A stretch of DNA of 64,000 nt from Limnoperna fortunei (GCA_944474755.1 OX104112.1:124001-188000); one strand, 5' to 3'. Positions 1 to 13,640 are shown, counted from the stretch's first letter. Notes: a model not told the origin generated them from the sequence alone. Numbers and translations: made by a program.

Positions 1-839
1 CGTCACGCTTTTATTGGGTGGGGAGTACTATTTAAGAACCCTCGTCCTTCAGCAAAAATACTGACAAGCAGTGTTAAATACAGGTTTTTTACAAGAAGTC
101 TGACATAACTCGTTGTTCAAATGTTGATACCAAGTTTTCAGTAGTAGATGACTAACTACCGTAACCATACAGAGCCAGCAAGGCCCAATAAATGTAATTA
201 AGTACGAATTTGAAAAAAAATACGCTTCATTAAAAATATATATTAAACAAATATACAAAACAAATGAGAGAAAACAGGCTTTTAATTAAGTTACATCATA
301 ACAGTTTATACAAAACGTTAACTAATAGGTAACTAAATTTTATGTTTGTTTCAAACAGAATCAGTACAAGGAACACGTTTTAAATGGTGTATTATCATAG
401 CTCTTAGTATATATCTTAGTTAAAGTCCAACAAATCTCATTCATCCCTATCATTATATCACGGAAGCCATTTTACTTTTCTGAGAATTAATTCCCAAGCT
501 GTCTTATACAAATTGTCTTTTCTTCAATCAAACACCGGTCCCAGATGCCTGTACGCCAAATTGTATAATAATAAATAAATATCATAGAGGTGATAACTGT
601 ATCCATTTATTAGTAATATTGATGACAATATACTAGATCAAGTACAGAAACTAAAACGTACCCCAACAACTTACTCATATACAACAACTTAGGACTAGAA
701 AAAGTATTGCATATTTTCAAATATAATTATCTTACCTGCATTATGATGTGAAAAATTGAATATTGTGTATGTATTTAAGTACATGGTATTGACGATACAT
801 TTATCAAATGATCCTTCAAGTTTTTTCCTATAACTAGAT

Positions 840-1080
840 ACCAGTGAGATGGCACCCATTTGTTGGCCTCACTGGTCTTTAGGTCAAGGACAAAGGTCAT
901 CAACCATGGAAGACGACTTGATATTATCTACCCAAATATCAAAAGCCTAAGTTATAGCTCGGACATGATTAGCTTCGGACATACGGACGGAAGGACGGAC
1001 AGACTGATCACTATATTCATGATAGAGCAGCCACAAAATGGAGCCAACTTAATAAATATCAAACAAATTGCAGATCTCCC
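840..1080 (+). repeat. Dispersed-repeat fragment with (GGAC)n
   Basis: It contains a ggtcaaggacaaaggtcat element followed by acggacggaaggacggacag. This layout resembles a common dispersed repeat of molluscan introns (recalled, not searched). The 75-codon open frame inside it has no coding signature. Confidence 0.4.
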
Positions 1081-1802
1081 CATATAACAAGTATCCTAGC
1101 ATTCTCAATTTTGCTGACATTTTTTATAAGATACATTTATAGTTTTTTACATTTTTTTAAAAAATAAAATATGCAGACCATGTATTTAAGAGACGAAATG
1201 TTCCTGGTGATTGGTTGTCAGGCATTGTATTCAAACTGTACAATTCAACAATATAAAAATGCAAAATATTAAATATTTGTCAATGTATTCAAATAATTTT
1301 AATGTCATGTAGAGGAATAATAAATATTTCATAAACCAAGTCAAATGTCAACAGAAAAGACTAAGGTATAAACAACGTTGTAAAATAATGTTAAATAATT
1401 TAATTTTGGAAGTGTGTGAGTGTCATGATCAGTTGAAAAAAAAATTGTGTGTACAGTCCAACGAACACAATTTGGGTTGACATGTTGAGCAAGTGTGAGT
1501 GGCCGCAGGGAACAAATATTTATTTTTAAATATTCTTTTCAACAGAAAAGAAGTATAATAATAAATGAATAAGAACTGACTGTATAGTTATTTTGTGGAT
1601 TTACTTAAAATAAACTCCATAATGTTGTACACAGTTATCATGATTATGTGTAACAAGCTCACCGTTTCAGTTAAGAAAAGTAAAATAATTTATACAAAAC
1701 ATACACATTTCTATAAATAACAGAACATTTGTTTCGCAATACATATGAAACAAACAGCACCATATGAAAATAAATGAGCCTAATATAATCAGGTTGTAAC
1801 CC

Positions 1803-1932
1803 ATGTTCACCTGTCTGGACCAATACAGATAACCTTAGGGATACATAGTGTATTCACTTACAGGACTACATGTTCACCTGTCTGGACCAATACACATAAC
1901 ATAGTGTATTTGTATTCACTTACAGGACTACA
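1803..1932 (+). repeat. Tandem duplication, two copies of about 65 bp
   Basis: Two adjacent copies begin at atgttcacctgtctggacc and end at cacttacaggactac, differing by small indels. Confidence 0.75.
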
Positions 1933-2614
1933 GTCCTATTAATTGTGACCCGTTAGTTATAACATCACTTGTTGATTTGACTTCATGGCTGCTGACCATT
2001 CATCGATTTATAATATGCCGTTTTCATGACAGGTAGATAGATGGTGGCACTTTCCTCAACACATTGTCCTTTAAATTCACGAGAAAGGCATAAAACCCAT
2101 AAATTTATCTTTTGTGTGAACTTTGCAATTTGGCAAAACTAAGAACATATTTGATTTTGCTTTGTCTTCCTTATTCCATACCGTCTTGGTTTAAATATTG
2201 CTACTTTTCAACTGAAAATGCCCTAAATTGCTACAAAATCGCGTGATTTACAGTGATAATTCTCCCTTGGAAAGTGGGATTATATTGAGAAATCGCTGTA
2301 TTGCATGCAAGTCTGAAACATTTCTCTTTGGCCTTAAAGCATTTAATAAGCACCTTTAATTAAAGATTATTAAGATGATTTCATGATACTTTGGATTTTG
2401 CTGCAAGACACGGAAAGGGGTCGAATAGAATTTACCACATTTTAAAATTGTCAAATAAATCTATGTGAGCAGTTGTATTGTAGGAGGAATTTAATGTATT
2501 GGAACCACTTAGAGATTGAACAAATGCATATTTCAAGGGAAAAAAACTGCTTGACCAGAAGTACCTAATATAAGTGCACAACTTAATTTACCGACTAAGT
2601 ACATTTGATTATCA

Positions 2615-4791
2615 CTATAAATAAGTCACCATAACACTCTGCTGACTGATCGAGCGATTAATAAGTGATTCCAGACTCCGAGATCGTGTTAATGGCTTTG
2701 GTGTTGTAAGAATCGGTGATTCTTGTTTTGATTTTGAACTCCCTATAAGATGATAAATGCCTTCTAAACTAGAGATTGAATTGGCATTATAGTCTGTTTC
2801 CACTTTGTACATTTTTGATTTCATTTGCTTTGGTTTCTGTTTCGGGGAAAGCGGAATGATCTCAATACTGTTTATGTATTTTGGACTCTCCTTGGACCTA
2901 CTTGTAGGTTCAGATTTTCTTGGAGCTATTTGTATAGAATTTATATACATTTGTGTCCGTTGTCTTGAATTTATGGCAGATTGCTTTAATTTGGGTGAAC
3001 TTGGTTTGCCAAAAAATTCGTCCTCTAACTGATGATTATGTCGCTTTTTCTTTTCAAGTGTTGGAATGTCGTCAAAAACAGCACATGACATCTGAACTGA
3101 CGAGTTACTATTTTGAAGTATTGCTGGAATTCCACTGGTTGCCCTTATATTTGTGACATCAGAATCTGTCTTTTCCAAAATCTGAGGAACAACAACAGGT
3201 GGCAGTGGAGCTCGATGTTTTTTCTCACTGACATTTTTCACATTTTTCTATCCGCTAACCACAGATGTATCACATGCATTTGACAATACAGGATTGTGAC
3301 TGTTTTCATAAACATGTGGTAATTTGGCTGTGTTCTCTATTCCACTTTTTAATAAATGTTCATCATCTATATCGAGATATTCTAAATTATCATCTTCCCA
3401 ATAAGCACCTTGACTATTTTTGTGGATGAGTGGATGTTCTTTCACTTGACTTGGAGGAATTAATTCCCCTTTTAATTATTTCCACTTCCTGTCTAGTCCT
3501 TTGTATTTTTCTTCCTTTGGTGACAATTTGCCATCAGTTTTCGAGTTTTTGGAATATGTGTGAGGATTGATGTCACTATTTACTTTACTTTTGTCTTTTT
3601 TTGAAGACTTTGCAGAATTTTTGGACTGTATCAAAGAAGAATTATGGGGAACTACTTGTCGAGAAGTTTGCCCTGGAAGATACTGTCCTCCATTCTGCTG
3701 ATACTTTGTATCAGGCTCCGGCTCAGATCCCCCTATGCTGTGTGCTTGTGATGACTGCTCAGGTCCATGAATGAGCACCTCAATACTATGTGACGATGTC
3801 TTAAGTCCACCATTGAAATCCGTCATTACAGGATTTGCTGGTACTGACTGAGTTGAGTTTAAACTGTCTGTACTTTGTCTAGACGCCTTGCCATTTGCAT
3901 TTGATGAAATAAGATGGCATCACGATCAATATTCATTGGATAATTATAATCTTTCTTAAACTCAACAGATTCAACAGCGTTTGAAGGTGTCATTAGAGCA
4001 TTTGAGCCAAAAAAGTTGTTTTTGGATCCACGTCTGTTACATGATGCTGGAAGTAATAAATTTTTATCACTGTCATTGATTTCCCAATTATCGTCAATAT
4101 CGTCATTAAATTGATCTACAAACAACCCATTCTGACCCGTCCCTCTATCAAGAAAAGCATGTTGTAGTTCCTTATTTTTTACTTCCTCTGTTAATTTCTT
4201 TTGCAACATTTCTTCCCAGTTTTCAGAAATATTCCCATTTTCACCTTTGACCTGTTTCAGACTTACATACTCTCCTCCTTCATCTTGAAAAACAGATGAA
4301 GCCTGCATACGACTCTTATGCCTGTCTTTAAGTTTAACAATCTCCATGGGAACCACTTCTTCCTTTTCTGCCATTTCTGCTTGTTTTCTACGTTTATCCA
4401 TTTCTCTCATTAAATCTCGACTTTTTAAGTCAGACAGCAAATTATGCTCTGCTTCAAACTGTGTTTCTAAGATTTCTTTCATCCTGTTCCTTTCTCTGTT
4501 TGACAATAACAACCTTACAACCAGAACACCAATACTTTCCTTTGACCCGTAACCTTGTGCCAGGTCCTGCAGTTTCTTTGCTGCTACAACTTGATCAGGA
4601 GTGTCTTTTATTTCATCTACAGCTCCCTGGTATGAAACAAACTTCCAAAGGCCATGGTTAGCAATTATCAAAACTTGATCGTCATTACGTAGACTGAAAC
4701 TTGTAACGTGAGGTTCTGGAATGACGTGTGGAAACAAGAAGCTACATCCTAGAAGTCGTGAGTTGTACGTTACACCACTGACTTGACCATC
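2615..4791 (-). CDS. Phlpp: PHLPP terminal exon: PP2C end plus long C-terminal tail, interrupted
   Basis: The exon starts at GATGGTCAAG after an AG at 4792-4793. It gives the PP2C end (HVIPEPHVTSFSLR, VLIIANHGLWKFVS, AAKKLQDLAQGYGSKESI), then a charged helical stretch and a Ser/Lys/Asn-rich tail. Frame one runs to TAA at 3859. The tail continues in the next frame from about 3910 as a protein-like stretch, broken by TAA at 3476-3478 and TAG at 3248-3250, and ends at TAG 2615-2617 with VTYL. That end fits a class I PDZ ligand, which PHLPPs carry. So the tail appears to be one ancestral reading frame with one frameshift and two stops. Alternatively the protein ends early at 3859. Confidence 0.82.
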
Positions 4792-4837
4792 CTAAAAATA
4801 GAAATTCATTTGTATCAAACTCATATTAAAAGATGTT

Positions 4838-7800
4838 TTCTGTAGTGTTTTAGACGTTTGCTGTAGGGTTTTTGATATTTGCTGTAGGGTTTTTGATGTT
4901 AGCTGTAGGGTCTTTGATGTTTGTAAGGTTTTTTATGTTTTCTGTAGGGTCTTTGATGTTTGTAAGGTTTTTGATGTTTTCTGTAGGGTTTTTGATGTTT
5001 TCTGTAGGGTCTTTGATGTTTTGTGTAGGGTTTTTGATGTTTTGTGTAGGGTCTTTTATGTTTTCTGTAGGGTTTTTGATGTTTTCTGTAGGGTTATTGA
5101 TGTTTTCTGTAGGGTCTTTGATGTTTTTTGTAGGGATTTTGATGTTTTCTGTAGGGTTTTGATGTTTGTTGTAGGGTTTTTGATGTTTTTTATGTATGCT
5201 GTAGGGTCTTTTATGTATGCTGTAGGGTCTTTAATGTTTTCTGTAGGGTTTTTGATGTTTGCTGTAGGGTCTTTTATGTTTGCTGTAGGGTCTTTGATGT
5301 TTGCTGTAGGGTTTTTTTATGTTTGGTGTAGGGTGTCTTTGAGGCTGTAAGGTTTTTGATGTTTGCTGTAAGGTTTCTGATGTTTGCTGTCGGGTTTTTG
5401 ATGTTTTTTTGATGTTTGCTGTAAGGTTTATGATGTTTGCTGTATGTTTTTGATGTTTGCTGTATCGTTTATGATGTTTGCTGTATGGTTTTGATGTTTG
5501 CTGTATGGTTATGATGTTTGCTGTAGGGTCTTTAATGTTTTCTGTAGGGTTTTTGATGTTTGCTGTATGGTTTTGATGTTTGCTGTAAGGTTTTGATGTT
5601 TGCTGTATGGTTTTGATGTTTGCTGTATGGTTTTGATGTTTGCTGTAGGGTCGTTGATGTTTGCTGTATGGTTTTGATGTTTGCTGTAAGGTTTTGATGT
5701 TTGCTGTATGGTTTTGATGTTTGCTGTCGGGTTTTTGATGTTTGCTGTAAGGTTTTGATGTATGCTGTATGGTCTTTGATTTTTGCTGTAGGGTCTTTGA
5801 TGTTTGCTGTATGGTTATGATGTTTGCTGTAAGGTTTATGATGTTTAGGGTCTTTGATGTTTGCTGTAGGGTTTTTGATGTTTGCTGTATCGTTTATGAT
5901 GTTTGCTGTATGGTTTTGATGTTTGCTGTATGGTTATGATGTTTGCTGTAGGGTCTTTGATGTTTGCTGTATGTTTATGATGTTTGCTGTATGGTTTTGA
6001 TGTTTGCTGTAAGGTTTATGATGTTTGCTGTAAGGTTTATGATGTTTGCTGTAGGGTCTTTGATGTTTGCTGTAGGGTCTTTGATGTTTGCTGTAAGGTT
6101 TATGATGTTTGCTGTATGGTTATGATGTTTGCTGTAGGGTCTTTGATGTTTGCTGTATGGTTATGATGTTTGCTGTAGGGTCTTTGATGTTTGCTGTATG
6201 GTTATGATGTTTGCTGTATGGTTTTGATGTTTGCTGTAAGGTTTATGATGTTTGCTGTCGGGTTTATGATGTTTGCTGTATGGTTTTGATGTTTGCTGTA
6301 GGGTCTTTGATGTTTGCTGTATGGTTTTGATGTTTGCTGTATGGTTATGATGTTTGCTGTAGGGTTATGATGTTTGCTGTAGGGTCTTTGATGTTTGCTG
6401 TAGGGTCTTTGATGTTTGCTGTAGGGTCTTTGATGTTTGCTGTATGGTTATGATGTTTGCTGTAAGGTTTATGATGTTTGCTGTAAGGTTTATGATGTTT
6501 GCTGTAGGGTCTTTGATGTTTGCTGTATGGTTATGATGTTTGCTGTAGGGTCTTTGATGTTTGCTGTAGGGTCTTTGATGTTTGCTGTAAGGTTTATGAT
6601 GTTTGCTGTAGGGTCTTTGATGTTTGCTGTATGGTTATGATGTTTGCTGTAAGGTTTATGATGTTTGCTGTAAGGTCTTTGATGTTTGCTGTATGGTTTT
6701 GATGTATGCTGTAGGGTCGTTGATGTTTGCTGTATGGTTTTGATGTTTGCTGTATGGTTATGATGTTTGCTGTATGGTTTTGATGTTTGCTGTAGGGTCT
6801 TTGATGTTTGCTGTATGGTTTTGATGTTTGCTGTAGGGTCGTTGATGTTTGCTGTATGGTTTTGATGTTTGCTGTAAGGTTTTGATGTTTGCTGTAAGGT
6901 TTTGATGTTTGCTGTAGGGTCTTTGATGTTTGCTGTCGGGTTTTTGATGTTTGCTGTAAGGTTTTGATGTATGCTGTATGGTCTTTGATTTTTGCTGTAG
7001 GGTCTTTGATGTTTGCTGTATGTTTATGATGTTTGCTGTAGGGTCTTTGATGTTTGCTGTAGGGTTTTGATGTTTGCTGTAAGGTTTATGATGTTTGCTG
7101 TAGGGTCTTTGATGTTTGCTGTAAGGTTTTTGATGTTTGCTGTATGGTTTTGACGTTTGCTGTAGGGTCTTTGATGTTTGCTGTATGTTTATGATGTTTG
7201 CTGTAGGGTCTTTGATGTTTGCTGTAGGGTTTTGATGTTTGCTGTAAGGTTTATGATGTTTGCTGTAAGGTTTATGATGTTTGCTGTAGGGTTTTGATGT
7301 TTGCTGTATGGTTTTGATGTTTGCTGTAAGGTTTTGATGTTTGCTGTATGGTTTTGATGTTTGCTGTCGGGTTTTTGATGTTTGCTGTAAGGTTTTGATG
7401 TATGCTGTATGGTCTTTGATGTTTGCTGTAGGGTTTTTGATGTTTGCTGTATCGTTTATGATGTTTGCTGTATGGTTTTGATGTTTGCTGTATGGTTATG
7501 ATGTTTGCTGTAGGGTCTTTGATGTTTGCTGTATGTTTATGATGTTTGCTGTAAGGTTTATGATGTTTGCTGTATGGTTATGATGTTTGCTGTAAGGTTT
7601 ATGATGTTTGCTGTAAGGTTTATGATGTTTGCTGTATGGTTATGATGTTTGCTGTATGGTTTTGATGTTTGCTGTAGGGTCTTTGATGTTTGCTGTATGG
7701 TTTTGATGTTTGCTGTATGGTTATGATGTTTGCTGTATGGTTTTGATGTTTGCTGTAAGGTTTTGATGTTTGCTGTAGGGTCGTTGATGTTTGCTGTATG

Positions 7801-10800
7801 GTTTTGATGTTTGCTGTATGGTTTTGATGTTTGCTGTATGGTTTTGATGTTTGCTGTAAGGTTTTGATGTTTGCTGTAAGGTTTTGATGTTTGCTGTATG
7901 GTTTTGATGTTTGCTGTAGGGTCTTTGATGTTTGCTGTCGGGTTTTTGATGTTTGCTGTAAGGTTTATGATGTTTGCTGTAGGGTCTTTGATGTTTGCTG
8001 TATGGTTTTGATGTTTGCTGTAGGGTCTTTGATGTTTGCTGTAGGGTCGTTGATGTTTGCTGTATGGTCTTTGATGTTTGCTGTAAGGTTTATGATGTTT
8101 GCTGTAAGGTTTTGATGTTTGCTGTAAGGTTTTGATGTTTGCTGTATGGTTTTGATGTTTGCTGTAGGGTCTTTGATGTTTGCTGTCGGGTTTTTGATGT
8201 TTGCTGTAAGGTTTATGATGTTTGCTGTAGGGTCTTTGATGTTTGCTGTAGGGTCGTTGATGTTTGCTGTATGGTTTTGATGTTTGCTGTAAGGTTTATG
8301 ATGTTTGCTGTAGGGTCTTTGATGTTTGCTGTAGGGTCGTTGATGTTTGCTGTATGGTCTTTGATGTTTGCTTTAAGGTTTTGATGTTTGCTGTAGGGTC
8401 TTTGATGTTTGCTGTATGTTTATGATGTTTGCTGTATGGTCTTTGATGTTTGCTGTATGGTCTTTGATGTTTGCTGTAAGGTTTTTGATGTTTGCTGTAA
8501 GGTTTATGATGTTTGCTGTATGGTTTTGATGTTTGCTGTATGGTCTTTGATGTTTGCTGTAAGGTTTATGATGTTTGCTGTAAGGTTTTGATGTTTGCTG
8601 TAAGGTTTTGATGTTTGCTGTATGGTTTTGACGTTTGCTGTAGGGTCTTTGATGTTTGCTGTATGTTTATGATGTTTGCTGTAAGGTTTATGATGTTTGC
8701 TGTATGGTTATGATGTTTGCTGTAAGGTTTATGATGTTTGCTGTAAGGTTTATGATGTTTGCTGTAGGGTCTTTGATGTTTGCTGTAAGGTCTTTGATGT
8801 TTGCTGTAAGGTCTTTGATGTTTGCTGTATGTTTATGATGTTTGCTGTAAGGTTTTGATGTTTGCTGTATGGTTTTGATGTTTGCTGTAGGGTCTTTGAT
8901 GTTTGCTGTATGTTTATGATGTTTGCTGTATGGTTTTGATGTTTGCTGTAAGGTTTATGATGTTTGCTGTAGGGTCTTTGATGTTTGCTGTATGGTTTTG
9001 ATGTTTGCTGTAAGGTTTATGATGTTTGCTGTAAGGTTTATGATGTTTGCTGTAAGGTTTATGATGTTTGCTGTAGGGTTTTGATGTTTGCTGTAAGGTT
9101 TTGATGTTTGCTGTAGGGTCTTTGATGTTTGCTGTAGGGTTTTTGATGTTTGCTGTATCGTTTATGATGTTTGCTGTATGGTTTTGATGTTTGCTGTATG
9201 GTTATGATGTTTGCTGTAGGGTCTTTGATGTTTGCTGTATGGTTTTGATGTTTGCTGTAAGGTTTATGATGTTTGCTGTAGGGTCTTTGATGTTTGCTGT
9301 AGGGTCGTTGATGTTTGCTGTATGGTCTTTGATGTTTGCTTTAAGGTTTTGATGTTTGCTGTAGGGTCTTTGATGTTTGCTGTATGTTTATGATGTTTGC
9401 TGTATGGTCTTTGATTTTTGCTGTAAGGTTTATGATGTTTGCTGTAAGGTTTATGATGTTTGCTGTATGGTTATGATGTTTGCTGTAGGGTTTTTGATGT
9501 TTGCTGTATGTTTATGATGTTTGCTGTATGGTTTTGATGTTTGCTGTAAGGTTTATGATGTTTGCTGTAAGGTTTATGATGTTTGCTGTAGGGTCTTTGA
9601 TGTTTGCTGTATGGTTTTGATGTTTGCTGTAAGGTTTATGATGTTTGCTGTACGGTTTTGATGTTTGCTGTAGGGTTTTTGATGTTTGCTGTATCGTTTA
9701 TGATGTTTGCTGTATGGTTTTGATGTTTGCTGTATGGTTATGATGTTTGCTGTAGGGTCTTTGATGTTTGCTGTATGTTTATGATGTTTGCTGTATGGTT
9801 TTGATGTTTGCTGTAAGGTTTATGATGTTTGCTGTAAGGTTTATGATGTTTGCTGTATGGTTTTGATGTTTGCTGTAGGGTTTTTGATGTTTGCTGTATC
9901 GTTTATGATGTTTGCTGTATGGTTTTGATGTTTGCTGTATGGTTATGATGTTTGCTGTAGGGTCTTTGATGTTTGCTGTATGTTTATGATGTTTGCTGTA
10001 TGGTTTTGATGTTTGCTGTAAGGTTTATGATGTTTGCTGTAGGGTCTTTGATGTTTGCTGTATGGTTTTGATGTTTGCTGTAAGGTTTATGATGTTTGCT
10101 GTAGGGTCTTTGATGTTTGCTGTATGGTTATGATGTTTGCTGTATGGTTATGATGTTTGCTGTATGTTTATGATGTTTGCTGTATGGTTTTGATGTTTGC
10201 TGTAAGGTTTATGATGTTTGCTGTAAGGTTTATGATGTTTGCTGTAGGGTCTTTGATGTTTGCTGTATGGTTATGATGTTTGCTGTAGGGTCTTTGATGT
10301 TTGCTGTATGGTTATGATGTTTGCTGTATGGTTTTGATGTTTGCTGTAAGGTTTATGATGTTTGCTGTAAGGTTTATGATGTTTGCTGTCGGGTCTTTGA
10401 TGTTTGCTGTAGGGTCTTTGATGTTTGCTGTAGGGTCTTTGATGTTTGCTGTAGGGTCTTTGATGTTTGCTGTATGGTTATGATGTTTGCTGTATGGTTT
10501 TGATGTTTGCTGTAAGGTTTATGATGTTTGCTGTAAGGTTTATGATGTTTGCTGTAGGGTCTTTGATGTTTGCTGTATGGTTATGATGTTTGCTGTAGGG
10601 TCTTTGATGTTTGCTGTATGGTTATGATGTTTGCTGTAAGGTTTATGATGTATGCTGTAGGGTCTTTGATGTTTGCTGTAGGGTCTTTGATGTTTGCTGT
10701 AAGGTTTATGATGTTTGCTGTATGGTTATGATGTTTGCTGTATGGTTTTGATGTTTGCTGTAGGGTCTTTGATGTTTGCTGTATGGTTTTGATGTTTGCT

Positions 10801-13640
10801 GTAGGGTCGTTGATGTTTGCTGTATGGTTTTGATGTTTGCTGTAAGGTTTTGATGTTTGCTGTAAGGTTTTGATGTTTGCTGTAGGGTCTTTGATGTTTG
10901 CTGTCGGGTTTTTGATGTTTGCTGTAAGGTTTTGATGTATGCTGTATGGTCTTTGATTTTTGCTGTAGGGTCTTTGATGTTTGCTGTATGGTTATGATGT
11001 TTGCTGTAAGGTTTATGATGTTTAGGGTCTTTGATGTTTTCTGTAGGGTTTTTGATGTTTGCTGTATGGTTTTGACGTTTGCTGTAGGGTCTTTGATGTT
11101 TGCTGTATGTTTATGATGTTTGCTGTAGGGTCTTTGATGTTTGCTGTAGGGTTTTGATGTTTGCTGTAAGGTTTATGATGTTTGCTGTAGGGTCTTTGAT
11201 GTTTGCTGTAAGGTTTTTGATGTTTGCTGTATGGTTTTGACGTTTGCTGTAGGGTCTTTGATGTTTGCTGTATGTTTATGATGTTTGCTGTAGGGTCTTT
11301 GATGTTTGCTGTAGGGTTTTGATGTTTGCTGTAAGGTTTATGATGTTTGCTGTAAGGTTTATGATGTTTGCTGTAGGGTTTTGATGTTTGCTGTATGGTT
11401 TTGATGTTTGCTGTAAGGTTTTGATGTTTGCTGTATGGTTTTGATGTTTGCTGTCGGGTTTTTGATGTTTGCTGTAAGGTTTTGATGTATGCTGTATGGT
11501 CTTTGATGTTTGCTGTAGGGTTTTTGATGTTTGCTGTATCGTTTATGATGTTTGCTGTATGGTTTTGATGTTTGCTGTATGGTTATGATGTTTGCTGTAG
11601 GGTCTTTGATGTTTGCTGTATGTTTATGATGTTTGCTGTAAGGTTTATGATGTTTGCTGTATGGTTATGATGTTTGCTGTATGGTTTTGATGTTTGCTGT
11701 AGGGTCTTTGATGTTTGCTGTATGTTTATGATGTTTGCTGTAAGGTTTATGATGTTTGCTGTAAGGTTTATGATGTTTGCTGTAAGGTTTATGATGTTTG
11801 CTGTAGGGTCTTTGATGTTTGCTGTATGGTTATGATGTTTGCTGTAGGGTCTTTGATGTTTGCTGTATGTTTATGATGTTTGCTGTAAGGTTTATGATGT
11901 TTGCTGTAAGGTTTATGATGTTTGCTGTATGTTTATGATGTTTGCTGTAAGGTTTATGATGTTTGCTGTAAGGTTTTGATGTTTGCTGTAAGGTTTATGA
12001 TGTTTGCTGTAAGGTTTATGATGTTTGCTGTAAGGTTTTGATGTTTGCTGTAGGGTTATGATGTTTGCTGTATGGTTATGATGTTTGCTGTAGGGTCTTT
12101 GATGTTTGCTGTATGGTTATGATGTTTGCTGTAGGGTCTTTGATGTTTGCTGTATGGTTATGATGTTTGCTGTATGGTTATGATGTTTGCTGTAAGGTTT
12201 ATGATGTTTGCTGTAAGGTTTTGATGTTTGCTGTATGGTTATGATGTTTGCTGTAGGGTCTTTGATGTTTGCTGTATGGTTTTGATGTTTGCTGTAGGGT
12301 CTTTGATGTTTGCTGTATGTTTATGATGTTTGCTGTAGGGTCTTTGATGTTTGCTGTATGGTTATGATGTTTGCTGTAGGGTCTTTGATTTTTGCTGTAA
12401 GGTTTATGATGTTTGCTGTAAGGTTTATGATGTTTGCTGTATGGTTATGATGTTTGCTGTATGGTTTTGATGTTTGCTGTAGGGTCTTTGATGTTTGCTG
12501 TATGGTTTTGATGTTTGCTGTAGGGTCTTTGATGTTTGCTGTATGGTTATGATGTTTGCTGTATGGTTATGATGTTTGCTGTAAGGTTTATGATGTTTGC
12601 TGTAAGGTTTATGATGTTTGCTGTAAGGTTTATGATGTTTGCTGTATGGTTATGATGTTTGCTGTATGGTTTTGATGTTTGCTGTAGGGTCTTTGATGTT
12701 TGCTGTATGGTTTTGATGTTTGCTGTAGGGTCGTTGATGTTTGCTGTATGGTTTTGATGTTTGCTGTAAGGTTTTGATGTTTGCTGTATGGTTTTGATGT
12801 TTGCTGTAGGGTCTTTGATGTTTGCTGTATGTTTATGATGTTTGCTGTAAGGTTTATGATGTTTGCTGTAAGGTTTATGATGTTTGCTGTAAGGTTTATG
12901 ATGTTTGCTGTAAGGTCTTTGATGTTTGCTGTAAGGTTTATGATGTTTGCTGTAAGGTTTATGATGTTTGCTGTAAGGTTTATGATGTTTGCTGTATGGT
13001 TTTGATGTTTGCTGTAAGGTTTATGATGTTTGCTGTAAGGTTTTGATGTTTGCTGTAAGGTTTATGATGTTTGCTGTAAGGTTTATGATGTTTGCTGTAG
13101 GGTCTTTGATGTTTGCTGTAAGGTTTATGATGTTTGCTGTAAGGTTTATGATGTTTGCTGTAAGGTTTATGATGTTTGCTGTAAGGTTTATGATGTTTGC
13201 TGTAAGGTTTATGATGTTTGCTGTATGGTTATGATGTTTGCTGTAAGGTTTATGATGTATGCTGTAAGGTCTTTGATGTTTGCTGTATGGTTTTGATGTT
13301 TGCTGTATGTTTATGATGTTTGCTGTAGGGTCTTTGATGTTTGCTGTAAGGTTTATGATGTTTGCTGTATGGTTTTGACGTTTGCTGTAGGGTCTTTGAT
13401 GTTTGCTGTATGGTTATGATGTTTGCTGTATGGTTATGATGTTTGCTGTATGGTTTTGATGTTTGCTGTATGGTTATGATGTTTGCTGTATGGTTTTGAT
13501 GTTTGCTGTATGGTTATGATGTTTGCTGTCGGGTCTTTGATGTTTGCTGTAGGGTCTTTGATGTTTGCTGTATGGTTTTGATGTTTGCTGTAGGGTCTTT
13601 GATGTTTGCTGTAGGGTCTTTGATGTTTGCTGTATGGTTT
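4838..13640 (+). repeat. 8.8-kb intronic minisatellite, 20/21-bp unit
   Basis: It consists of about 425 head-to-tail copies of units such as gatgtttgctgtagggtct and gatgtttgctgtatggttt, 20 or 21 bp long. Most variation is in the last third of the unit (agggtcttt, atggtttt, aaggtttat, tcgggttttt). It fills the PHLPP intron between the 14691 donor exon and the 4791 acceptor exon. Its near edge is only about 45 bases from the acceptor. The first 500 bp is more diverged (tttctgtaggg variants). Short open frames with FDVCCRV-type heptads are by-products of 21-bp units. On the transcribed strand every unit contains TACAG followed by C. Confidence 0.97.

Larger units (their letters stand above)
1..2614. 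other. Non-coding, probably PHLPP 3' UTR and downstream
   Basis: No convincing coding region is seen. It is AT-rich and contains a GGAC-bearing dispersed repeat (840-1080) and a short tandem duplication (1803-1932). Several TTTATT words (AATAAA on the minus strand) could serve as PHLPP polyadenylation signals, but none can be chosen from sequence alone. Confidence 0.5.

Noticed and set aside
5984..13234. Many 60-81 codon open frames of Cys/Phe/Val/Met-rich repeats in the giant array
   Set aside because: They arise mechanically from the 21-bp unit and end wherever a 20-bp unit shifts the frame; no start context or non-repeat sequence.
4838..13640. Telomeric or CRISPR-like array
   Set aside because: Units are contiguous without spacers and lack a telomere hexamer; it is a minisatellite.
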